Source: Rhinopomastus cyanomelas
Taxonomy: Eukaryota > Chordata > Aves > Bucerotiformes > Rhinopomastidae
Assembly (NCBI GenBank): GCA_013400115.1
Contig: VXBP01003693.1
Location: 1 to 64,000, forward strand
Length of the DNA: 64,000 nt
Reading direction: 5' to 3'
Part shown: positions 55,547-64,000 of the stretch, one piece after another
How positions within the stretch are numbered: the first letter of the stretch is position 1
How the letters are laid out: the number at the start of each line of letters is the position of its first letter
Position numbers and translations under genes: made by a program
Notes under the pieces: generated by a model
The model's database searches: none
Told to the model about the DNA's origin: nothing
The model's input: only the letters and a program-made list of their open reading frames with translations

Positions 55547-56167
55547 TGTGGCCAAGAGGGCCAACAGCATCCTGGGGTGGATCAGAAGGGGAGTGGTTAG
55601 CAGATCCAGAGAGGTTCTTCTCCCCCTCTACTCTGCACTGGTGAGACCACACCTGGAGTATTGTGTCCAGTTCTGGGCTCCTCAGCGCAAGAGGGATGTG
55701 GAGCTGCTGGAGAGAGTTCCGCGTAGGGCAACGAAGATGATGAAGGAGGTGGAGCACCTCCCTTATGAGGAGAGGTTGAGGGAGCTGGGTCTCTTTAGCT
55801 TTGAAAAGAGGATACTGAGGGGTGACCTCATTAATGTCTACAAGTATTTGAGGAGTGGGTGTCAGGACGATGGAGCTGGGCTGTTCTCGGTGTCATGTTG
55901 TGTTAAGACAAGGGGCAATGGTTGTAAGCTGGAACATAGAAGGTTCCACATCAACCTGAGAAGGAACTTCTTCATAGTGAGGGTGATGGAGCACTGGAAT
56001 AGGCTGCCCAGGGTGGTTGTGGAACCTCCATCACTGGAGATATTCAAGACCCACCAGGATGTGTTCCTGTGTGACTTGGCCTAGGTGATCCTGCTGTGTC
56101 AGGGGGATTGGACTAGATGATCTTTCGAGGTCCCTTCCAATTCGTAATGATTCTATGATTCTATGAT
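55547..56167 (+). mobile_element. CR1 copy with long open ORF2 end
   Basis: Plus-strand young CR1 starting at VAKRANSILGWIRRGVVSRS. The frame is open to 56,084, covering RPHLEYCVQFWAPQRKRDVE, RRLRGDL-equivalent (here KRILRGDLINVYKYL), RRNFFIVRVMEHWNRLP and FLCDLA, then tail and octamers. The open frame extends upstream into unique sequence to 55,461, which is incidental. With 15,757-16,430 this is the least damaged ORF2 end in the window. Confidence 0.95.
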
Positions 56168-58451
56168 TTCTGGAATTAGCTGGGTGTCTGAACTTAAAAA
56201 ACCCCATGTTTATCTGAATTTATGAGAGGAGACAGTCCTTGCTACGTGACAGCCTGATTTTAGTGTTCCATGCATCAAACAGCTTCTCGAATTTGACTGT
56301 CATTGCAGTCCAACACCTCTTTGTGGATGTATCACAGCCCAACATCACAGCAGGACCTAATGAGTATCATATGAGCTTGTGAGACCCTGGGTCTTTGAAT
56401 GCACGTCTGTGTGTGTGCACACGTAGGTGTGTGTGTGTGCACGTCGCTAAAGGGAAGAGGTTAAGTGGGTTTGGGTACAGGAAGTGTGATCAACCACCCT
56501 TGGTCAGAGCTGCAGCTAGCTCCAGCTAGCTGTCCTCCCTGAGACAAATCTCAGGATGCCCCAAGCCAGTTGGTGCCAAAGCACTTCTGATTCAGCAGCA
56601 GAGGCACATCTACTGCCTTTCCTGTAGCAACATTAGACTCCCAAGTGTTGAACGGGCTTGAGGTACAAATAAAGCACTGGGTTTCAAGGAAGAAGTTCAG
56701 AAGAATCATGACTATATTGGAAGGCTTCAGTTCCTCACAAAAGCCATTTGAAGACATTTGAGATGCTCTGAGGCTTCCAAACATGTCCAGCTAGTGCTGG
56801 GAAAGACAACACAAGACCTACGTGGGATCTGCGTCTGGCATCGAAGCCAGGCACCACCAGGCTGCGGTACCTACAGCAGCAACAAGGACATATGCTTAGA
56901 AAAAATAACCTTATAGCATATGGTATGTAAATCTGATCACAGCCCTACTCATTTTCATTAAGGAACTGATTCCTACATTTCTGATTGTTTTCTTCTTTTT
57001 CTATCAATCAGTTTAGAAGATTATTATAACCTTACTGAAAATAACCAGCGTTTCACATTATAAGTAGGTGCTATTTACCCCACTGGCAACTGTTGATAAA
57101 TGTGAGATGACAAAAACAGGCCAAAAAGGCATGTATGACAAAGGGGAGCAGTTCCTAATATTCAGCATTAATTTGAAACCTTTTGATTTGGAAAGGAATT
57201 CCTTCTTTAAAAAAAAAAAAACAGATTTGGAATCAGATACATTTTTCTCCAAGCTGCTTTTTAAGCTGATCATCACTTTACATTCTCCAGTTTTAGAAAT
57301 AATAATAAAAGAAGTCATCCTTGCATACAAACCCACATTTTCTCTTAATTTAGTGGCTGCTGTCCAGAGCAGGAAGTTGAGAGAATAAAGCAATTTTATA
57401 GCTGGAGTAAGACAAACAGGACATTCCTGAGAGGGATGCTATTTATACTCCTTTTGTATTTATATATCCTCTTTTGTCCTTCTCCCCATTCCACTGGCTG
57501 TAATTAAAAACCAAAGCTTCTGAAGTAATTTTACGTTTCCTTTTCAGTGCTGGTGCTGTTCTGTCCCAAACAGATATGGTGATGGTGTGACTGGTGGTGT
57601 AGGCAAGCCAGAGAGGACAGCTAGCACTTTAACCTGTGCTGTTTAGATCTACCTGCCCTTTGCAGCTGGGTCATTGCAATGAAAGAGGTGCTGGTGGTTG
57701 GCAGCAAAAGGTCTTGGCAAAGGAGACAACGTTACCCCAGCAGCACGTCCCACAGGATCTGTGCTGGTGCCACCGGGTAGAGACTGTGAAGCTTCAGGAC
57801 CTGCGTGTCTCAAAGCCAAGGGAAAGCACTGCTTGGTGTCTGTTGAAATTTCCCTCTCAAGCAATGAGGAGTAAATAATTTGATTTCCCCCCTTCTTTAT
57901 TTGTTGGGAGCTATTTTGGGTGTAGAGTTATGGAAGGTACAGTACCTGCTTCCAAATAACCCTCTGTGTGGTGTGTGAAAGTGCAGGGCACTGGTCCTCG
58001 CTCAGGGGAGCAGTTACAAATGCAGAGTCAGCCTGGAGGGCAGCTTCCTGATTTATTTTCATTTCTGGAAGTGTTTTCCATGCAGAACCGAGCAGCTGGT
58101 GCTCTCTACTTAACGCAAAGTTTTGTTGTATGAGAAGATTTGAAAGGAGATGCTGAAGAGATGTTTACCTGTTACTGTGCTGGACTGAGGATCAGTTACT
58201 ACACTTGAGAAGTGAAGTAGGAAATGTAGTGTGGCAGGGCATCAGGAGTTAAAGGGCATTTGAATAAAATTCTGCTCAGTTCTGTTATGTTACTTCGAGT
58301 CCTATTTCACCAAAACATAAGTAGGATGAAGTATTAATCAGTTAAGAGCTTCAGCTCCTGGGCAAATGCACTTTGTGCATCAAGCTTGTGGCATGTCAGG
58401 CTTCTCTGGTAACTGTATTTACAGGGGAGAGATGTGGCGGTGCCCCGCTGC
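56168..58451. other. Unique stretch, no gene seen
   Basis: Contains a TG-repeat (56,406-56,443), a 12-bp poly(A) near 57,210, and no defensible exon. The part from 58,088 is repeated after 58,857. Confidence 0.5.
56406..56443 (+). repeat. (TG)n-rich microsatellite
   Basis: Two TG runs separated by CACACGTAGG, each followed by GCAC. Confidence 0.85.
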
Positions 58452-58855
58452 AATGGGGGGTGGTTAGCAGATCAAGATTGGTTCTTCTGCCCCTCTAGTC
58501 TGCCCTGGTGAGAACACACCTGGAGTATTGTGTCCAGTTCTGGGCTCCTCAGTTCAAGAGGGATGTGGAGCTGCTGGAGAGGGTCCAGCAAAGGGCAACA
58601 AGGATGATGAAGGTGGTGGAGCACCTCCCTTCTGAGGAGAGGCTGAGGGAGCTGGGTCTCTTGAGCTTGGAGAAGAGGAGACTGAGGGGTGACCTCATTA
58701 ATGTCTATGAATATTTGAGAGGTGGGTGTCAGGAGGATGGAACCAGGCTCTTCTCAATGGCATCTAGTGATAGAATGAGGGGCAATGGTTCTAAGCTGGA
58801 ACACAGGAGGTGCCACATCAATATGAGAAGGAACTTCTTCCCAGTGAGGGTGACA
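58452..58855 (+). mobile_element. CR1 copy cut off by an N
   Basis: Plus-strand young CR1 starting GGGGTGGTTAGCAGATCA, open through LEYCVQFWAPQFKRDVELLE and RRLRGDLINVYEYLRGGCQ to RRNFFPVRVT (58,508-58,855), where an N interrupts it. The continuation is found at 59,242-59,573. Confidence 0.93.
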
Positions 58856-59241
58856 NTTACCTGTTACTGTGCTGGACTGAGGATCAGTTACTACACTTGA
58901 GAAGTGAAGTAGGAAATGTAGTGTGGCAGGGCATCAGGAGTTAAAGGGCATTTGAATAAAATTCTGCTCAGTTCTGTTATGTTACTTCGAGTCCTATTTC
59001 ACCAAAACATAAGTAGGATGAAGTATTAATCAGTTAAGAGCTTCAGCTCCTGGGCAAATGCACTTTGTGCATCAAGCTTGTGGCATGTCAGGCTTCTCTG
59101 GTAACTGTATTTACAGGGGAGAGATGTGGCGGTGCCCCGCTGCAATGGGGGGGGGTTAGCAGATCANCGAGCAGCTGGTGCTCTCTACTTAACGCAAAGT
59201 TTTGTTGTATGAGAAGATTTGAAAGGAGATGCTGAAGAGAT
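58856..59241. repeat. Duplicated block joined by single Ns (probable assembly or haplotype artefact)
   Basis: 58,857-59,166 repeats 58,166-58,475 with one visible difference (T to G in the G-run before TTAGCAGATCA). After a second N (59,167), 59,168-59,241 repeats 58,091-58,164. The blocks appear in shuffled order, which a scaffolding join of overlapping contigs or two haplotypes would produce. Confidence 0.88.
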
Positions 59242-59573
59242 GTCTATGAATATTTGAGAGGTGGGTGTCAGGAGGATGGAACCAGGCTCTTCTCAATGGC
59301 ATCTAGTGATAGAATGAGGGGCAATGGTTCTAAGCTGGAACACAGGAGGTGCCACATCAATATGAGAAGGAACTTCTTCCCAGTGAGGGTGACAGAGCAC
59401 TGGAACAGGCTGCCCAGGGGAGTTGTGGAGTCTCCTTCACTGGAGATGTTTAAGACCCGCCTGGATGTGTTCCTGTGTGACTTGGTCTAGGTGATCCTGC
59501 TGTGTCAGGGGGATTGGACTAGATGATCCTTCGAGGTCCCTTCCAATCCCTAATGATTCCATGATTCTGTGAT
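59242..59573 (+). mobile_element. CR1 3' copy (continuation of 58,452 copy or deletion allele)
   Basis: Starts at CTATGAATATTTGAGAGGTG, identical to 58,705 onward where they overlap, and runs to FLCDLV (59,490), tail and octamers. The join to the preceding unique sequence shares ATGT with the normal CR1 sequence. Confidence 0.92.
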
Positions 59574-62253
59574 GTGCAAAGCCTCTCTGTGAGTTTCAGC
59601 CTGGATGGATATTTTCTCAGTCTGTACAGACAAATAGAGGTTTGGGTGCTTGGTTTACGTTCTGGAGCTCTTCATAGGTGCATAACACTCTTCACTGAAT
59701 GTAGAGGGAAACATCTTGCATCATTTATCAGGACTGTGTTGCTCAGTAATGGTGGGTGATACACGTCAGGTGGAGGCACATAGGCCTTAGAGCTGAGTGA
59801 GTAACTACCCTGGACGTGGATGTAGGCTGCTGTGTAAATAAAGTGGTTCTATTGTCACCATCAACTCAGAAAGCAAAACACCTGGAAAGAGTGCTGGCTC
59901 ACGGACTCCAAGTAGCTGGGAGCAGATAACAAACAAAAAGAGGAAATGTTTCAGGAACACACTGGCCCTTGGTGGCTGCATCTACACAGCCAAATACATT
60001 TGTTCCAGCTGATGGAAAATAGCTGCGTTGCTGTAGCAGGGGCTGTAGCTGGGGTGGAGCTGGGGCAGCAGCTGTGAACATCCACATGGTCTGGTGGGAG
60101 TGATCTTCTAGTTGTGTCTCCCTGGCTTGGATCTAGTGTCACAAAGAATCAGTTGCCTTTTTTTCAAATAAAGCCAGAGAGCTAATTAGTGTTTATGAAT
60201 TAGCTCGGGGACATTAGATAATCAGGAATGTGTAGGGCTGTGCCAAGATATCTGGCAGTGTCACAACTGGCATTATTTCCCAAATTATTTCCTTATGTGA
60301 ACAATGTGCTGGCTGTGGTGGATGCCTCCTGAGATACCTGTCCTGCACCAACCAAGATTAACTGGATTGAGACTAACAGAGGGATTGGAATTAACCGCTG
60401 GTGCACTTTGGACACCACAGTCCTTTAATGAATCTAATTATAAGGGCTTTTATAACGTGGTGTTGTTTATACACGGTTTTGGGCAGGAGCTTTGTGCCAT
60501 CAACACAAAATGCCCTCATGAAAACCAGCAGCAGAACTATCCTGCCATCAGAAACTCGTGTCTTTGGGGATTTAGGAGTCCCCATAAGCAAATGGAATGA
60601 ACACACTGAAACAACGCCGCGCTAATTGGAAGGGCTTTTCCAGGATGAATAAATGCTCTTTCATACAAATCCAAACAGTGCCAGGCACAGCGGAGGCTGA
60701 TCCCCATTTGGGATCTACAGGCAGTGTAAGAAAACGGCACGGTCACCTTTTTGAAGGTGAAATAGAGGTGGCAGAGTTAAATCCCTCAAAACAGTGGAGC
60801 TCTAGCGGAAACAAGCGCTGTCCAGTGTCAAGTGACATAAAGAAATGCTGATATAAACCAGTAAAACATACTTCAAACCATCTCTTCCATAAAGCCAGTA
60901 ACTGGTTTGAGAAAAGCTCCGTCATACCTAGAGCTTTTCCAAATCAGTAATGTGCGTAAGAGCTGTCTGGCAGATGTGGAGTAAGTCCAAGACAAATGCA
61001 GAACGTGCTGGACAGGCTGCACGTGCAGTGCAAGGGGCGCTGAGTGCTCCGGCTGCCTGTCGGCTTGCTGCTCCCCGGAGGTGTCAGGTGAAGGTGGGTG
61101 GCCAGAGAGGGCACCTCGGAAGAGACAGGACTAGGCTGCCTTGTGGCTGGTGACCTCAGACATAAAGCTTTTTGACCTGTGCCAGGGCCAGCAGACATCC
61201 AGAAGTCACAAACCGAACGTGCCTAGAGTGAGCATCTCAGCAGAAGAGGGGTGGGAGGACAGTTTAAAAAAGTTTGGAAAAGCCTGCTATGTGCTAGAGT
61301 GCCTGGGACACCGACATAAAGCAGATCACAGCTCTTCTTTACCTTTTTGATGCTAAAGCGGTTTATTTCTTAAAACCTTTTTGTTTATAAGCTTATACAT
61401 GTTAAAACATGACCACAGTAACACTTTGCTAATCAGTGATGCACTCTAGAACGGAGCAGCGGTTCCTGATCGTGGAATGGGCAGTGCTCAGCCCGGGTTC
61501 CTGACTGGCTCTGGGGACCTTCAATGCGTGCCCTTATTTCACTGCAAAGCCCTGGCAGACTTTGCACATTAAAATTCTAAACTGTCTAAGTAGGTGTGAA
61601 ACTAATTTTCTGTTTATTTTTTAAAACCCACCTATGATCATTCAGGGCCATCCACGCCGCTTTGGGAGGGCTGCAGGTGGGCCCTAGGAGACAATAAAGC
61701 CCACCTCAGAGAGGAGAATTTCTTGAGCACCATAACCCGAATATTTATGGCTTCTGGAATCGCTGTAGCTACTTATCCCTGTTTCCAGCCGCAACTTTTC
61801 TTAATAAGAAGGGCTTTGAAAAACTTGCTAAATCTGGACATAAAAGGAAACAGAAGTTTTCCTAGTGCAGTGGAATTTTTTGAGAGTCACATAGTAGCTT
61901 TATTGATGAAACAAGGAAAAAAGCACTTTTCCACCAGACTTCGCAGAGCTTATTTACAAAACACAGGATCCTTTCGTTAACGTGTAGGGAGGTTTCCTGA
62001 AGAGTGAGGATGCTTATGGAGCCAGTCACTTAATCAGTGTGTTACCTTACTCCTCTGCTGGTGATGTTTTAATGTTTATGAGAGGCAAACCTTGAGGGGA
62101 AAAAACCAAAAATCCTTCGAGGAGAGCTGAGAACTCCGAGATGTTTTTGGGTTTTAAAGCTTTGTTTAACATGGGAACATGTGTGCTATGTCCTATTCAC
62201 GCAGACACAAAATACTTGCAGATGACCTTGTGATCTATAATTTACATTGAGGA
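59574..62253. other. Unique stretch, no gene seen
   Basis: 2.7 kb without recognised transposons. The AT-rich segment 60,400-60,620 with several TAATT motifs may be regulatory or conserved, which one sequence cannot show. Frames are short. Confidence 0.5.
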
Positions 62254-63222
62254 AACATAGAATGCTTAGGTTCCAAGGGACCTTTAAAGGTCATCTAATC
62301 CAGGGCTCCTGCAGTAAGCAGGCTCTTCTTTAACTAGATCAGATTGCTCAGGCCACCATCTGGGCTGAACCTGAATGCTTCCAGGGATGGGGCTTCTCCC
62401 ATGTCTCTGGGCAATGCGTTCTGGAGTTTCACAACTATCATTGCAAAGATGTCTTATTTATATTCTGTCTAAATCTTCTCTCCTATAGTTTACCCATTGT
62501 CCTACCATCACAGGCCTTGCTACAAAACCTTTTTTTCACCTCCCTTATGAGGAGAGGCTGAGGGAGCTGGGTCTCTTTAGCTTGGAGAAGAGGAGACTGA
62601 GGGATGACCTCAATAATGTCTATAAATATTTGAAAGGGTGGGTGTCAGGAGGATGGAGCCAGGCTCTGCTCAGTGTCATCTAGTGATAGGATGAGGGGCA
62701 ATGGGTGTAAGCTGGAACATAGGAGGTGCCACATCAATATGAGAAGGAACTTCTTCATAGTGAGGGTGACAAGAGCACTGGAACAGGCTGCCCACAGTGG
62801 TTGTGGAGTCTCCTTCATTGGAGATGTTTAAAACCCATTTGGATGTGTTCCTGTGTGACTTGGTCTAGGTGATCCTGCTGTGTCAGGGGGATTGGACTGG
62901 ATGACCTTTTAAGGTCCCTTTCAACCCCTAATGATTCTATGATTCTGTGATTCTATGAAGGTCTTCCTGGAGCCTTCTCCTCTGGAGGCTGAATAGTTAC
63001 AACTCTTTCAGTCTAACCTCACAGCACAAGGGTTCCCTCCCTCTGATAACTTTTATGGTCCTCCTCCGGATCTGATCCTGCAGGTTCATGTCCTTCTTAT
63101 GTCAAGGACCCCAGAGCTGGACACAGTACTCCAGGTGGGGTCTGACCGCAGCAGAGTAGAGGAGAATCACCTTCCTCAGCCTGATGGCCGCACTTCTTTT
63201 GATGCGTCCAAGGATTCTTTGT
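62254..63222 (-). mobile_element. Old CR1 copy split by a younger CR1
   Basis: Minus-strand old subfamily in two pieces, 62,254-62,536 and 62,959-63,222. The left part has GGGACCTTTAAAGGTCATCT and CTTCCAGGGATGGGGC; the right has CCTCTGGAGGCTGAATAG and GGACACAGTACTCCAGGTGG. Frame destroyed. Confidence 0.88.
62537..62958 (+). mobile_element. Young CR1 nested in old CR1
   Basis: Plus strand, starting at HLPYEERLRELGLFSLEKRR. Frameshifts include an extra A in GAAAGGGTGG near 62,634 and another in GTGACAAGAGCACTGG near 62,770. Ends in octamers at 62,958. Confidence 0.94.
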
Positions 63223-63792
63223 GGGCTTGACTGACTCTGCTTTGCAGTTCACTCAGCCACTGACAGAGACCAGAATTGGTCACTGAAGTCCAGAGAGCAC
63301 TGACAACATGCTAGCTGACCCTCACACTCAGACACCTAATTGGGGTCTCTAAATTAAAGTGTCTTCACATAGAGAGGTAAGCTGCTGTCCTCGGAGAAGT
63401 GGAGGGTTGGTGCCTTCAGTTATTTCAGTAGGTATCTGCGAGATGCCCATTGTCTCTCACCAGGTTCCTTCTGGTGCCTCAGAGAGGTTTGGGTCACCTG
63501 AGGTGGGTGCTGTCCCTCTCCATTAGCCCCAGTGCAGGTGATCTCTATAACCAAGGTTATCCCAAGAGGCAGATGTGTTGGACAGCAGAACTACAGTTTT
63601 AAGTGTTTGTATCCGTAGCTGCCCCCAAGCCTCTACTGGGTTGCATCTGTGCATTGGAGTATGCACCCAATGTGAGACCTTTGATTCTTCTGTGGTGTAG
63701 TGTCTGTGCTACCTTTCCCCCCACCTATGTAATGTTTGCTTGTAGCTCTAGCTTTAATAACCGTGCAGACTGCTTGACAGAGCATGTTGATG
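63223..63792. other. Unique stretch, no gene seen
   Basis: No repeat or gene recognised; frames near 63,603-63,863 run into the tandem duplication. Confidence 0.5.
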
Positions 63793-63946
63793 CAGTTAGG
63801 TTGATGCATAAGTGTAAACATGCACGTGGCACCTAGAGTCATAGAACCATTTTGATTGGACAAAACCTTCAGTTAGGTTGACGCATAAGTGTAAACACGC
63901 ACGTGGCACCTAGAGTCATAGAATCATTTTGATTGGACAAGACCTT
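63793..63946 (+). repeat. 77-bp tandem duplication
   Basis: Two copies start at 63,793 and 63,870 (CAGTTAGGTTGA...), with about five differences. Each includes ATAAGTGTAAACA, CACGTGGCACCTAGAGTCAT and the first part of a CR1 tail, so the duplication boundary lies inside the CR1. Confidence 0.92.
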
Positions 63947-64000
63947 CAAGATCATCGTGTCCATCCATTTAACCTACCTCTACTAAGTCCACCGCTATAC
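63916..64000 (-). mobile_element. Old CR1 tail, running off the window
   Basis: GTCATAGAATCATTTTGATT, AAGACCTTCAAGATCATCG, and ACTAAGTCCACC at the right edge; the element continues beyond the window. Confidence 0.82.

Noticed and set aside
55461..56084. 207-codon open frame as a host gene
   Set aside because: From about codon 29 it is CR1 ORF2; the first codons are unique DNA that happens to be open.
61723..61980. 85-codon frame in AT-rich DNA
   Set aside because: It lacks an ATG at the listed start, a recognisable motif and splice context.
1..64000. CRISPR arrays, operons or bacterial-type genes
   Set aside because: Everything recognisable is vertebrate retrotransposon or simple repeat; the tandem repeats have no spacer structure.

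Overview
This window looks like nuclear DNA from a bird. It is dominated by CR1 non-LTR retrotransposons (LINEs): about 50 recognisable copies or fragments on both strands, by my rough sum about a quarter of the 64 kb. Many belong to one young family that ends in repeats of the octamer ATTCTATG, and several keep long open stretches of the C-terminal part of the element's ORF2. CR1 with this octamer 3' end and rare target-site duplications is the standard bird/reptile LINE. So high a load of similar copies would suit a CR1-rich lineage such as woodpeckers and allies (Piciformes), but that placement is an inference.

No host protein-coding gene could be recognised with confidence. The longer reading frames are almost all CR1 ORF2 remnants, frames held open by tandem repeats, or chance. 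The best candidate for a host exon is a 93-codon, phase 0-0 open block on the minus strand at 8,965-9,243 with plausible splice sites; its product is unknown. The window therefore looks intergenic or intronic.

Layout. 0-5 kb: young CR1 copies, two of which share a 130-bp non-CR1 segment, then a small CpG-rich patch near 5.2 kb. 5-10 kb: mostly unique, with a cluster of CACGTG E-boxes and the candidate exon. 10-17 kb: an old CR1 reverse-transcriptase remnant, a hAT-type MITE, several nested CR1 copies, and a CR1 flanked by a 151-bp direct repeat. 17-28 kb: unique DNA with scattered CR1 tails and a doubly nested CR1. 28-33 kb: two sister CR1 copies interrupted by assembly gaps, and a 57-bp minisatellite. 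33-37 kb: unique DNA, a CCCTT run and an AT-rich block. 37-40 kb: an old CR1 broken by two later CR1 insertions. 40-50 kb: mostly unique, with a tRNA-Lys-headed SINE-like element carrying a CR1 tail and a pure 24-unit ATTCT/GTTCT array. 50-64 kb: another old CR1, one long young CR1, a probable assembly or haplotype duplication joined by single Ns at 58.1-59.6 kb, a nested CR1 at 62.3-63.2 kb, and a 77-bp tandem duplication at the end.

The main interest is the record of CR1 activity: nested insertions that give relative ages, target-site duplications, chimeric copies, a possible CR1-mobilised SINE, and places where near-identical CR1 copies seem to have broken the assembly.
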